Below, one piece after another: positions 1 to 7,008 of a stretch of DNA of 13,753 bases. Made by a program: the position numbers and the translations under genes. This stretch comes from Bacillota bacterium. Lineage in GTDB: Bacteria; Bacillota; Clostridia; Christensenellales; CAG-138. The notes beneath the pieces were generated by a model. That model made no database searches. It was not told where the DNA came from and worked only from the letters and a program-made list of their open reading frames with translations. Within the stretch, counting starts at the first letter, position 1, and every line of letters starts with the position of its first letter. The stretch is from contig JAEWYV010000097.1 in assembly GCA_023458615.1 (NCBI GenBank), positions 1 through 13,753 of the forward strand, in the 5' to 3' direction.

Positions 1-410
1 AGGTCGATTTCCTGCCGCGATAGAGCAAGGACGACCAACGCATAGGTAAAGATGGTTAAGAGTCCCTGATAGCGGTTATTCTGCCCCCAGAAGACATCGC
101 CGGGATATTTGCTCAAGAGCGCGCCAACGAGGCTGATCAAAAAGAACGAAAACAGTGAGATTACGGCGGGGTGCAACGCCGCACGGGGCGCTTTGACGCC
201 AAAGTCCGGCGGAAACGCGATGCGCGCAAAAAGCAGCAGGATTAGATAGCCCCCGCTGGCGACGAGAAAGAGCGTTTGCTTGGTTTCGGTGATATTAAAA
301 TAGAGATTGCTAAAGATCAGCGGCACGCCAAGAAAGACCGCGCAAAGGTAGAGTATGGTCAAAATACGCGCCGCATTTAAAAATCGATTCTGATTTCGGG
401 TTGGATTCAT
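1..410 (-). CDS. O-antigen ligase / polymerase family membrane protein, N-terminal part
   Basis: Only the first 136 residues are inside the window; the gene continues past the left edge. The ATG at 410 is preceded by a GAGGAA ribosome binding site. The protein is very hydrophobic, with about four membrane segments (roughly residues 14-35, 46-66, 82-100 and 117-131). The stretch LIFSNLYFNITETKQ after the first segment, and the loop KYPGDVFWGQNNRYQG after the third, are typical of the multi-spanning O-antigen ligase (Wzy/WaaL-like) proteins of Clostridia. Such proteins act in the cytoplasmic membrane and join or polymerise surface glycans; the substrate here is unknown. The catalytic periplasmic loop lies outside the window, so the function is inferred from the N-terminus only. 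The gene diverges from the small lipoprotein gene, and a wecE-like sugar aminotransferase is nearby. Confidence 0.6.
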   Translation of the reverse strand, partial: MNPTRNQNRFLNAARILTILYLCAVFLGVPLIFSNLYFNITETKQTLFLVASGGYLILLLFARIAFPPDFGVKAPRAALHPAVISLFSFFLISLVGALLSKYPGDVFWGQNNRYQGLLTIFTYALVVLALSRQEID

Positions 411-570
411 TAGGGTATTCCTCGTCATTCTGCTACCGCGCATAGCACGGCAGGATTGGTCTGTGTGGATGACGCATTTATCTTAGCCGATTCCCGCTGG
501 AAATGGGTGATGAGGGGCAGCGCAAAGTGTGAAGATATTTTGAACTTTCCCCATTTCAGGCCGTTTTCGT

Positions 571-599
571 TTGACTTTCGGGAAAATTCGATGTATCAT
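571..599 (+). promoter_or_regulatory. Sigma-A type promoter of the small lipoprotein gene
   Basis: TTGACT (571-576) and TATCAT (594-599) are separated by exactly 17 bases, giving a start near 606 and a leader of about 70 bases. Inverted repeats lie at the predicted start: GTACT (606-610) with AGTAC (620-624), and ACTAA (608-612) with TTAGT (627-631). They could be an operator or a 5' hairpin. The rest of the 411-677 gap shows no convincing gene. Confidence 0.55.
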
Positions 600-677
600 G
601 CATGCGTACTAACACATATAGTACACTTAGTAAACAGAAATGACAAGCAAAATTAAGATCATTTGGAGGTACTTCTC

Positions 678-848
678 ATGAAAAAAAGTCTCATTCTTCT
701 GGCGATGGTCGTCTTTAGTGTTTTCTTCTTCACCGCTTGCGGCCCGAATGGTGTTGCGTCCAATGGCAACGCGATCGCTACCTATGGTAACGGCGTGGTT
801 TCCGGCGGAAACGTTGCGCCAATCGCCACCTCCGGCAACGTCGGCTAA
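678..848 (+). CDS. Small Gly/Asn-rich lipoprotein, function unknown
   Basis: This 56-residue protein starts at the ATG at 678, eight bases after a strong GGAGG (665-669). An in-frame TTG at 663 overlaps that site and is not the start. Residues 1-20 form a lipoprotein signal peptide: two lysines, a hydrophobic core and the lipobox FTAC, with Cys21 as the expected lipidation site. The mature part is only 36 residues, has no charged residue, and repeats a GN or NG dipeptide with small residues and valine (NGN, GNG, GGN, GN). I recognise no domain. It should be anchored on the outer face of the cytoplasmic membrane. Its own promoter, good ribosome binding site, signal peptide and terminator make a real gene likely despite its size. 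Function is unknown; a structural, signalling-peptide or envelope-stress role is possible but not shown. Confidence 0.7.
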   Translation: MKKSLILLAMVVFSVFFFTACGPNGVASNGNAIATYGNGVVSGGNVAPIATSGNVG

Positions 849-906
849 GGACTGCCAGGGTTTCATGGATGAATCAAAACCATGCTCGGGAGGCGTGGTT
901 TCGGAA

Positions 907-938
907 CAAAAAAGCGGCTTAAGCCGTTTTTTTGTTTT
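907..938. terminator. Bidirectional intrinsic terminator between convergent genes
   Basis: The palindrome CGGCTTAAGCCG (915-926) is flanked by a run of A on the left (907-913) and a run of T on the right (927-933). It can therefore end both the lipoprotein transcript (plus) and the sanA-like transcript (minus, stop at 992). Confidence 0.8.
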
Positions 939-991
939 TGGAAAAGATTTAGTCTTGTTCGCGAAAAGATATTATCGAATGAATGAACGGG

Positions 992-1678
992 TTAATCGTT
1001 CGTCAGGTCCCCGTCGCCTGATATGGGAATTGCAGAGCCAAGATAGGTCGGCTGCGGCATCAAGAGCGTATAGAAGAAATCCTTCACCCGTGCCAAAATC
1101 TCACGTGCTTCAAAATATGGCATACCGGCATAGGTGCCCAAATCAGCCGGGATGCCATAGGCGACGAGCCCCATCCGCTCGGCATCGTAGAGCGCCCGAT
1201 ACAGGTGATATTGCTGTGTTACGATGATGACGGTTTTGACCTGAAAGATATCCCGCGCTCGGTAGAGACTCTCATAGGTGGAGAACCCCGCGTGATCCAT
1301 AAAGATGTTCTCTGAGGGGATGCCCTGCGCCATCGCGTAGTTTTTCATTACGTTCACTTCATCATATTCATCCTGCCCGTGGTCGCCGCTCATCAGCAGA
1401 CGGTTGGAGGCGCCCGCCTCGTAGGCTAAGATGCCCGTAATCAGGCGGTCTTCCAATATTCCGCTGGGATTTCCGTTGTCCCAAACGCGTGCGCCAAGCA
1501 CGAGAATCGCATCTGCGCTAAGGGAAGCCGCGTCATCCGGCGTGAGGATGCGGTCCCGCACCGAGGCGCAGACAAAGGCGCTGATGCCAAATGGTAGCAA
1601 CGCGAGCAGCAGCGCCGCAGACAGGACAATCAACAGGCGCTTCTTGCGGGGTGATAAATTCTTTTGTACAATATTCAT
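992..1678 (-). CDS. SanA/YdcF-type DUF218 membrane protein
   Basis: This 228-residue protein has a short basic N-terminus (NLSPRKKR), one membrane segment (about residues 14-36) and a DUF218 domain (about 57-205). Family signatures are visible: DAILVLGARV, the SGDHGQDEYDEVNVM segment, the GIPSENIFMDHAGFSTYES segment and VTQQYHLYRAL. The arrangement matches SanA, linked in enterobacteria to vancomycin exclusion at high temperature, and the related ElyC/YdcF proteins linked to envelope or peptidoglycan precursor metabolism. The biochemical activity of the family is not settled. The domain should lie outside the cytoplasmic membrane. No clear ribosome binding site precedes the ATG, but the basic residues and membrane segment fit this start. 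The gene diverges from the radical SAM gene and converges on the lipoprotein gene. Confidence 0.85.
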   Translation of the reverse strand: MNIVQKNLSPRKKRLLIVLSAALLLALLPFGISAFVCASVRDRILTPDDAASLSADAILVLGARVWDNGNPSGILEDRLITGILAYEAGASNRLLMSGDHGQDEYDEVNVMKNYAMAQGIPSENIFMDHAGFSTYESLYRARDIFQVKTVIIVTQQYHLYRALYDAERMGLVAYGIPADLGTYAGMPYFEAREILARVKDFFYTLLMPQPTYLGSAIPISGDGDLTND

Positions 1679-1816
1679 GGAGCCATGATACGATACGCTT
1701 GTGGAACAAATGCGAAGAAACGCGGAAGTTGCTGTTAATCGTTTGCAACCAATCTATGAATGTTCGAATGGTTTATCCGTTACTCGGCGCTACGGGCGAG
1801 AATACAGATCTATCGT

Positions 1817-1850
1817 TGACAGATATTTGTCAGGTTATGCCTGCTATACT
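1817..1850 (+). promoter_or_regulatory. Extended -10 promoter with adjacent near-palindrome
   Basis: TGCTATACT (1842-1850) is an extended -10 element, placing the start near 1857, about 24 bases before the radical SAM start codon. Just upstream is a 16-base near-palindrome (1817-1832, TGACAGATATTTGTCA, one mismatched pair) that could be an operator. The TTGACA at 1816-1821 is 23 bases from the -10 element, too far for a standard -35. Confidence 0.45.
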
Positions 1851-1880
1851 ATTCATTATCGGGAACAGGAGGGCGCAACT

Positions 1881-2750
1881 TTGCACTATGCTGAGTATAA
1901 AACCATTTTATCCCCGCAGAACGGCATGAACCTTTACCGTGGCTGCACGCATGGCTGCATCTATTGCGACGGCCGGAGCAAATGCTATCAATTTGACCAT
2001 GCATTTGAGGATATCGAGGTCAAGCGCGACGCTGCGAAGATACTCGAACAGCAACTACGCAAAAAGCGCCAACCCTGCATGATCGGCACGGGGTCGATGT
2101 GCGACCCTTATATCCCGCTGGAGACGGAGCTACAGGTAACGCGGCAGAGCATCGAGGTGATCGAGCGCTATGGGTTCGGACTAGCAATATTAACAAAATC
2201 CGCAAGGTTGCTGCGCGATTTGAATTTGCTCAAAAAGGTCAACAGCCGCACCAAATGTGTGGTGCAGACCACACTGACCACCTTTGACGAAGCACTTTGT
2301 AAAAAGATTGAGCCGCATGTGTCCAGCACGCGTGAGCGATTTGAGATGCTCCTGACGCTCAAGGAGGCGGGCATCCCGACCGTGGTGTGGCTCTGCCCGA
2401 TTCTGCCGTTTATCAACGACACGGAGGAGAACCTGCTGGGGTTGCTGGACTACTGCGTTAAGGCGGGGGTAAAGGGAATCCTCTGCTTCGGCTTCGGCGT
2501 CACACTGCGCGAGGGAGACCGGGAGTTTTTCTACGATGCGCTGGATCGCGATTTCCCCGGGGTTAAACAGCAATATATCCGCACATTTGGCAACGCCTAT
2601 AGCTGCAATAGCCCGAACAACGGCAAGTTGATGGCGCTCTTCACGCGCGAATGTAAGAAGCACAACATACTTTATCAGACGGATGATGTTTTTCGCTATC
2701 TTTGGACGTTTGAATCCAAACAGGGACAGCTCAAGCTGTTTGAGGAATAG
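1881..2750 (+). CDS. SPL-family radical SAM protein
   Basis: A 289-residue protein of the spore-photoproduct-lyase-like (SPL) radical SAM family. The cluster motif is Cys22-x3-Cys26-x2-Cys29, in the segment YRGCTHGCIYCDGRSKCY, which would bind a [4Fe-4S] cluster and S-adenosylmethionine. Other family segments are GTGSMCDPYIPLE, LTKSARLLRD and a C-terminal KLFEE tail. The start is chosen as TTG at 1881: AGGAGG (1867-1872) sits eight bases before it and the sequence MHYAEYKTILSPQNGMNLY matches the usual family N-terminus. The frame is open back to 1701, but that 60-residue extension would include the promoter and has no family match. Members of this subclass are common in Firmicutes, and most have no proven substrate, so DNA repair should not be assumed. 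It is a single gene with its own promoter and terminator. Confidence 0.88.
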   Translation: MHYAEYKTILSPQNGMNLYRGCTHGCIYCDGRSKCYQFDHAFEDIEVKRDAAKILEQQLRKKRQPCMIGTGSMCDPYIPLETELQVTRQSIEVIERYGFGLAILTKSARLLRDLNLLKKVNSRTKCVVQTTLTTFDEALCKKIEPHVSSTRERFEMLLTLKEAGIPTVVWLCPILPFINDTEENLLGLLDYCVKAGVKGILCFGFGVTLREGDREFFYDALDRDFPGVKQQYIRTFGNAYSCNSPNNGKLMALFTRECKKHNILYQTDDVFRYLWTFESKQGQLKLFEE

Positions 2751-2788
2751 CTTGCTTAAGGCAGGCAAGCGCATTGGTTGAGAAATAT

Positions 2789-2847
2789 AAAAATCCCCGT
2801 CGGCAGCATTGTGCGGACGGGGCAAGGGCGGTGATTGCCGCTTTTTT
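2789..2847. terminator. Bidirectional terminator region between radical SAM gene and wecE-like gene
   Basis: The stem CCCCGTC (2795-2801) with GACGGGG (2816-2822) is strengthened by an inner GCA/TGC pairing. On the minus strand it is followed by a T-rich tract (complement of 2789-2794), ending the aminotransferase gene. On the plus strand a second hairpin, GGCAA (2821-2825) with TTGCC (2835-2839), leads into six T (2842-2847) and can end the radical SAM transcript. Confidence 0.75.
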
Positions 2848-2862
2848 CATATGTTTTGTGTG

Positions 2863-4005
2863 TCAGACAGTTTTGTAGAAATCATATACGGCATTGATCA
2901 CGCGGTCGGTCTGCTCTTTGTTTAGTCCATAGAACATCGGCAGGCGGAGCAGGCGCTCGCTCTCCCGCGTCGTGTAAACATCCTCGCCATGAAAACGCCC
3001 GAATTTGAGTCCCGCAGGCGCGGAGTGCAGCGGAATATAATGGAATACCGCGCCAACGTTCGCTTTCTCGCTCAAAAAGCGAATCAGTTCCGTGCGCTCG
3101 GCAATATCCTTTGCCTTGAGATAATACATGTGCGCGTTCTGTTTGCAGTCGGCAGGAATCGTTGGGCGCACGACACAACCGCGTTGCTCCAGCGCCTCGA
3201 ACCCCTCATGATAGCGATTCCAGCTGGCCATGCGGTCGTCATAGATCTTGTCCGCGTGTTCCAACTGCGCGAGCAGATAGGCCGCGTTGAGTTCGCTGGG
3301 CAAAAACGAGGAGCCAATGTCCGTCCAGGTGTATTTATCCACCTGTCCACGCAGAAAGCGGGAGCGGTCGGTTCCCTTTTCGCGAACGATCTCTGCGCGC
3401 TCAATATAGGATGCATCGGAGAAGAGCAGCGCGCCGCCTTCGCCCATGCTATAGTTCTTGGTCTCGTGAAAGCTAAAGCACCCCATCTGCCCGATGGCGC
3501 CCAGCGCGCGGCCCTTGTAGGCGCTCATGACGCCCTGCGCTGCGTCCTCAATGACGAGCAGGTTGTGCCGCTTGGCGATATCCATTATGGCGTCCATCTC
3601 GCAGGAAACGCCCGCGTAGTGCATCGGAACAAGTACCTTTGTGCGCGGGGTAATCGCGCGTTCAATCTTGGATTCGTCCAGATTCATCGTATCCGGTCGG
3701 ATATCGACAAACACAATCGTCGCCCCGCGTAGCGCAAAGGCGTTTGCAGTGGAGGAAAACGTATAGGAGGGCATGATGACCTCATCCCCCGGGCCAACGC
3801 CGGAGAGAATCGCCGCCATGTCGAGCGCGGAGGAGCCGGACGTGGTCAGCAGCGAGCGCTTGACGCCGGTCATCTGCTCAATCTGCTTGTCGCAAGCCTT
3901 GGTCATGCAACCATCGCCGCAGAGTTTGCGTGAGTCGATTACCTGCGCTAGATAATCCTGCTCAATGCCGAGATACGGCGGGATGTTAAAGGGTACGCGC
4001 TCCAC
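2863..4005 (-). CDS. wecE: dTDP-4-amino-4,6-dideoxygalactose transaminase (WecE/RffA type)
   Basis: A 380-residue DegT/DnrJ/EryC1-family PLP aminotransferase, close in length to E. coli WecE (376). It converts dTDP-4-keto-6-deoxyglucose to dTDP-4-amino-4,6-dideoxygalactose, with glutamate as usual amino donor, for surface polysaccharide. Visible matches are SRKLCGDG (25-32), PGDEVIMPSYTF, VFVDIRPDTMNLDE, VPMHYAGVSCEMD, EDAAQGVMSAYKGRALG (Asp154 facing the cofactor) and SFHETKN with Lys183 as expected Schiff-base lysine. YIPLHSAPAG and TTRESERLLRLP are near the C-terminus. The GTG start at 4005 follows GAGGTGG and gives PFNIPPYLG at the position seen in WecE. An ATG at 4026 is a weaker alternative; the frame open to 4140 runs through the promoter. 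No dTDP-glucose biosynthesis genes are adjacent, so the donor sugar pathway must be elsewhere. Confidence 0.9.
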   Translation of the reverse strand: MERVPFNIPPYLGIEQDYLAQVIDSRKLCGDGCMTKACDKQIEQMTGVKRSLLTTSGSSALDMAAILSGVGPGDEVIMPSYTFSSTANAFALRGATIVFVDIRPDTMNLDESKIERAITPRTKVLVPMHYAGVSCEMDAIMDIAKRHNLLVIEDAAQGVMSAYKGRALGAIGQMGCFSFHETKNYSMGEGGALLFSDASYIERAEIVREKGTDRSRFLRGQVDKYTWTDIGSSFLPSELNAAYLLAQLEHADKIYDDRMASWNRYHEGFEALEQRGCVVRPTIPADCKQNAHMYYLKAKDIAERTELIRFLSEKANVGAVFHYIPLHSAPAGLKFGRFHGEDVYTTRESERLLRLPMFYGLNKEQTDRVINAVYDFYKTV

Positions 4006-4071
4006 AAAGCCACCTCGATCATACATATTTACACATCTGTTTCGTGCCCCAAAGTGGACGGAAACGAGCGT

Positions 4072-4101
4072 ATTATACCACACACGCGAAGGCAGGAACA
4101 A
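4072..4101 (-). promoter_or_regulatory. Promoter of the wecE-like gene
   Basis: On the minus strand an extended -10, TGGTATAAT (hexamer at 4077-4072), lies 18 bases after TTGTTC (4101-4096). The start would be near 4065, giving a leader of about 60 bases. Its position inside the longest possible reading frame supports the shorter GTG start. Confidence 0.6.
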
Positions 4102-4171
4102 GCGCGCAGGAAAACGCGCAGAAAAACAAGCCGATTTCACGTTGCGTTAACACCAGATTCACCATACGATG

Positions 4172-4200
4172 TTGATTTATAAGCAACGTTCGTATATATT
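4172..4200 (+). promoter_or_regulatory. Promoter of the tetR-like gene
   Basis: TTGATT (4172-4177) and TATATT (4195-4200) have a 17-base spacer. The imperfect inverted repeat GTTGATTTATAAGCAAC (4171-4187) overlaps the -35 element and is a candidate operator for autoregulation. The 4006-4268 gap holds this promoter and the divergent wecE promoter; I see no gene in it. Confidence 0.55.
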
Positions 4201-4268
4201 GAGTGAAGTTGCTAACCACGTGTGCGCGTTTGCGCAATCAATCATCAAAAGTGACGGAGGCGAATCCC

Positions 4269-4835
4269 TTGGAAAGCAAGAAGATGGATCGACGCGTGCG
4301 GAAGACCCGCATGCAGCTGCGCGCAGGGCTCACCCAGCTCATGCGCGAAAAACCGATTAAGGACATCACCGTCCGCGAGCTTGCGCAACTGGTGGACATC
4401 AATCGCTGCACGTTTTATCTGCATTATCGGGATATCTACGACATGGTAGAGCAGGTGGAGCAGGAAGTTTTTGAGGAGTTTGAGGAGATCGTTCGCGCGC
4501 ATACGCCGCAGGAGCTGCAGGATAAGCCCATTCTCTTAATGACCGATCTGTTTGAGTTTTTTTCCGCAAATGCCGATCTTTGCGCCGCATTTCTCGGCGG
4601 AAACGGGGATATGGCATTCTTTAACAAGCTCATCGGGCTGATTCGCGGGTGCGTGGTAGAGTCCTGGATGCAGGAGCAAAAGAAGGACCCCGCACATTTT
4701 GATTACTATTTTGCGTTTCTTGCCTCCGGCTTCATCGGCATCATTCGAGAGTGGTTCGCACGGGACATGCGCGAAAAGCCTGCCGAAATGGCGCAGATGA
4801 CCGAATACCTCGTGCTGCATGGCTTTGGGCATTAA
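4269..4835 (+). CDS. TetR/AcrR-family transcriptional regulator
   Basis: A 188-residue regulator. The N-terminal helix-turn-helix domain (about residues 6-55) has the TetR pattern: RKTRMQLRAGLTQLM, then KPIKDITVRELAQLVDINRCTFYLHYRDIYDMVEQVE. The wording CTFYLHYRDIYD resembles the DhaS-like Firmicutes branch with a TetR_C_8-type C-terminal domain; that subfamily call is from memory. The C-terminal part (about 60-188) is helical and would bind an unknown ligand. The start is taken as TTG at 4269, eight bases after GGAGG (4256-4260). An ATG at 4284 is possible but has no good site, and the open frame back to 4203 begins right after the promoter. The ftsH gene follows on the same strand after 138 bases, so it is a possible target, as is the tetR gene itself. 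Confidence 0.85.
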   Translation: MESKKMDRRVRKTRMQLRAGLTQLMREKPIKDITVRELAQLVDINRCTFYLHYRDIYDMVEQVEQEVFEEFEEIVRAHTPQELQDKPILLMTDLFEFFSANADLCAAFLGGNGDMAFFNKLIGLIRGCVVESWMQEQKKDPAHFDYYFAFLASGFIGIIREWFARDMREKPAEMAQMTEYLVLHGFGH

Positions 4836-4917
4836 GCGCGAGTTTTTCTATGGTTCACCATTGAGGTGCAACATATAGTAAACGACTCGCTTCGGTTGAA
4901 AAATCGTAGAGAAAACT

Positions 4918-4950
4918 ATGCGATCGCATGATAAGCAATGCGATAGCATT
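4918..4950. promoter_or_regulatory. Palindromes upstream of ftsH, candidate operator
   Basis: Two related inverted repeats lie in the tetR-ftsH gap: the perfect 12-base palindrome ATGCGATCGCAT (4918-4929) and AATGC-GATA-GCATT (4937-4950). Both contain ATGCGAT. They sit 24-56 bases before the ftsH start, where a repressor could act. TTGAAA (4896-4901) is a possible -35 element, but I see no good -10, so the ftsH promoter is uncertain. No clear terminator follows tetR. Confidence 0.35.
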
Positions 4951-4973
4951 GAGAAAGTGTAAATAGAGATCAA

Positions 4974-6830
4974 ATGAAAGAACATACTCCATCCAAAAAA
5001 CCGATCTATTACTATACCATCATCGCGATGATTGTTTTGCTGCTGCTCAATGCGTTTGTCTTTCCCGAGGTGCTGCAAAGCAAGGTAAAAGAGGTCGGAT
5101 ACAACGAATTTTTAACCATGGTAGACACGGGAAAGGTGAAGGAGGTCTCGCGCGACGAGGCGACCCAGACCATCTCCTTTACCAGCGAAGAAGCAGGCAA
5201 GACACTGTACTATCAAACGGGCATCTGGCCGGATGATACGCTCGTCAACCGCCTCAAAACAGCGGGCATCGAGTTTAGCGCCAATATTCCGACCCAGACG
5301 TCTCCCCTGATGAGCCTTCTCTTTAGCTGGGTGCTGCCGATTTTAATCTTTGTCGGCCTTGGTCAGTTTTTGATGAAGCGGATGCAAAACGGCATGCCCG
5401 GCGGCATTGGCAACGCGCTCGCCTTTGGCAAAGCGAATGCCAAGATCTATGTAGAAGCGCAGACAGGCAAGACCTTCGGCGACGTAGCCGGACAGGATGA
5501 GGCAAAGGAAGCCCTGCTCGAAATCGTAGACTTTTTACATAACCCCGACCGCTATGCACAGATTGGCGCAAAGCTGCCCAAAGGCGCGCTGCTCGTTGGC
5601 CCTCCGGGCACGGGCAAAACGTTGATGGCAAAGGCTGTTGCAGGCGAGGCGAACGTTCCGTTTTTCAGCATCTCCGGCTCCGCATTTGTGGAGATGTTCG
5701 TTGGCATGGGCGCGGCAAAGGTGCGAGACCTCTTCTCTCAGGCGGAGCAGAAGGCACCGTGTATTGTGTTTATCGACGAAATCGACACCATCGGCAAAAA
5801 GCGCGACAGCGGCTTGGGCAGTAACGACGAGCGGGAGCAAACCCTGAACCAGCTGCTCACCGAGATGGATGGCTTTGACGCGAGAAAAGGCGTCGTCATT
5901 CTCGCCGCCACCAACCGCCCGGATTCGCTCGACCCCGCGTTGCTGCGCCCGGGCCGATTTGACCGCCGCATCCATGTGGAATTGCCGGATCTCAAGGGTC
6001 GTACCGATATTCTCAAGGTGCATGCCAAGGGCGTGAAGATTGCGGAGGATGTGGATTTCGAGGCCATTGCGCGGGCAACCAGCGGCGCCTCCGGCGCAGA
6101 TCTTGCCAACATCATCAACGAGGCCGCTCTGCGCGCCGTGCGTATGAAGCGCGAGATTGTGGAGCAGGCGGATCTGGAGGAGAGCGTTGAGGTGGTCATC
6201 GCGGGCTATGCGCGAAAGAACGCCGTCATCTCCCCGAAGGAAAAGCGCATCGTTGCCTATCATGAAATCGGCCATGCGCTGGTCGCCGCCAAGCAGACGG
6301 AGTCCGCGCCGGTGCATAAGATCACCATCGTACCGCGCACCAGCGGCGCGCTGGGCTATACCATGCAGGTGGACGAGAGCGAACACTACCTCATGACCAA
6401 GGAAGAGGCGGAGAACAAGATCGCCACCCTTACCGGCGGCAGAGCCGCGGAGGAGGTTGTCTTTGGCACCATCACCACGGGCGCCAGCAACGACATTGAG
6501 CAGGCAACGCGCATGGCGCGGGCAATGGTCGTCCGCTATGGCATGAGCGACGCGTTCGGCATGGTCGCGCTGGAATGCCAGAACAACCCGTATCTAAGCA
6601 CGGATGCAACCATGACCTGTTCTTCGGACACCGCGGCTCGCGTGGACGCGGAGGTGATTGCCATCGTGGAGCGCGCGCACAAACGGGCAAGGCAGATTCT
6701 AAAGGACAACGAGCCCGCGTTGCATAAACTCGCGGCGCACCTGCTGGAACGCGAAACCATCACGGGTGAGGAGTTCATGAGCCTGCTAAAAACCGTTTCA
6801 GAAGAGACTCCCGCGCAGGTTGGCGCATAA
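4974..6830 (+). CDS. ftsH: ATP-dependent zinc metalloprotease FtsH
   Basis: A 618-residue membrane AAA+ protease, somewhat shorter than E. coli FtsH (644). Order: first membrane segment (about 11-30), extracytoplasmic domain (31-110), second membrane segment (112-133), AAA+ domain with Walker A GPPGTGKT (209-216), pore loop FVGMGA, Walker B VFIDEID (Asp268, Glu269) and second region of homology ATNRPDSLDPALLRPGRFDR. The M41 peptidase follows, with zinc site HEIGH (His430, Glu431, His434) and probable third ligand Asp507 in ASNDIEQAT. FtsH hexamers extract and degrade membrane and short-lived cytosolic proteins. Isoleucine replaces the more common Ala or Val within HExxH; the catalytic residues are intact. 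The usual tilS-hpt neighbours are absent, which suggests this may be a second FtsH copy. The ATG at 4974 has only a weak GAG-type site. A strong terminator follows. Confidence 0.96.
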   Translation: MKEHTPSKKPIYYYTIIAMIVLLLLNAFVFPEVLQSKVKEVGYNEFLTMVDTGKVKEVSRDEATQTISFTSEEAGKTLYYQTGIWPDDTLVNRLKTAGIEFSANIPTQTSPLMSLLFSWVLPILIFVGLGQFLMKRMQNGMPGGIGNALAFGKANAKIYVEAQTGKTFGDVAGQDEAKEALLEIVDFLHNPDRYAQIGAKLPKGALLVGPPGTGKTLMAKAVAGEANVPFFSISGSAFVEMFVGMGAAKVRDLFSQAEQKAPCIVFIDEIDTIGKKRDSGLGSNDEREQTLNQLLTEMDGFDARKGVVILAATNRPDSLDPALLRPGRFDRRIHVELPDLKGRTDILKVHAKGVKIAEDVDFEAIARATSGASGADLANIINEAALRAVRMKREIVEQADLEESVEVVIAGYARKNAVISPKEKRIVAYHEIGHALVAAKQTESAPVHKITIVPRTSGALGYTMQVDESEHYLMTKEEAENKIATLTGGRAAEEVVFGTITTGASNDIEQATRMARAMVVRYGMSDAFGMVALECQNNPYLSTDATMTCSSDTAARVDAEVIAIVERAHKRARQILKDNEPALHKLAAHLLERETITGEEFMSLLKTVSEETPAQVGA

Positions 6831-6843
6831 ACCGAATTTTACA

Positions 6844-6870
6844 CAGGCGGCGAAAGCCGCCTGCTTTTTT
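6844..6870 (+). terminator. Intrinsic terminator of ftsH
   Basis: CAGGCGGC (6844-6851), a GAAA tetraloop, GCCGCCTG (6856-6863), then C and six T. The perfect 8-bp stem starts 13 bases after the ftsH stop and separates ftsH from htpG. Confidence 0.92.
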
Positions 6871-6909
6871 ATAAAATTGTGAAAATATTGTAGAAGCCTG
6901 CCCCTCTGC

Positions 6910-6938
6910 TTGAAAACAGCACAAAAGCGTAGTATTCT
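6910..6938 (+). promoter_or_regulatory. Sigma-A type promoter of htpG
   Basis: TTGAAA (6910-6915) and TATTCT (6933-6938) are separated by 17 bases. The start is predicted near 6945, inside the left arm of the CIRCE element, so a repressor bound there would block transcription. Confidence 0.75.
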
Positions 6939-6941
6939 AAA

Positions 6942-6968
6942 TTAGCACTCGTTGATTATGAGTGCTAA
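6942..6968 (+). promoter_or_regulatory. CIRCE operator (HrcA-binding site)
   Basis: TTAGCACTC (6942-6950), nine bases, GAGTGCTAA (6960-6968). This is the full CIRCE consensus with no mismatch. HrcA is the heat-sensitive repressor that binds this element in front of groESL and dnaK operons. Here it overlaps the htpG start of transcription and ends 40 bases before the start codon. Confidence 0.95.
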
Positions 6969-7008
6969 CAAAGATTTTGATTTTTGATATACGGAGGCGC
7001 AAATCTTC

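Noticed and set aside
456..656. Plus-strand open frame of 66 codons before the lipoprotein gene
   Set aside because: It starts at TTG without a ribosome binding site, shows no known features and runs through the lipoprotein promoter and leader.
1816..1821. TTGACA as -35 of the radical SAM promoter
   Set aside because: The spacer to TATACT is 23 bases, outside the workable range; the extended -10 or the palindrome explains the site better.
1701..1880. In-frame extension of the radical SAM gene to an earlier start
   Set aside because: The family N-terminus begins at the TTG at 1881 with AGGAGG before it, and the extension contains the promoter.
4006..4140. In-frame extension of the wecE-like gene
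   Set aside because: It contains a good promoter (4072-4101) and has no WecE similarity; the GTG at 4005 has a ribosome binding site.
5535..6386. Minus-strand open frame of 283 codons opposite ftsH
   Set aside because: It is complementary to the AAA+ and protease motifs of ftsH and shows no domain of its own.
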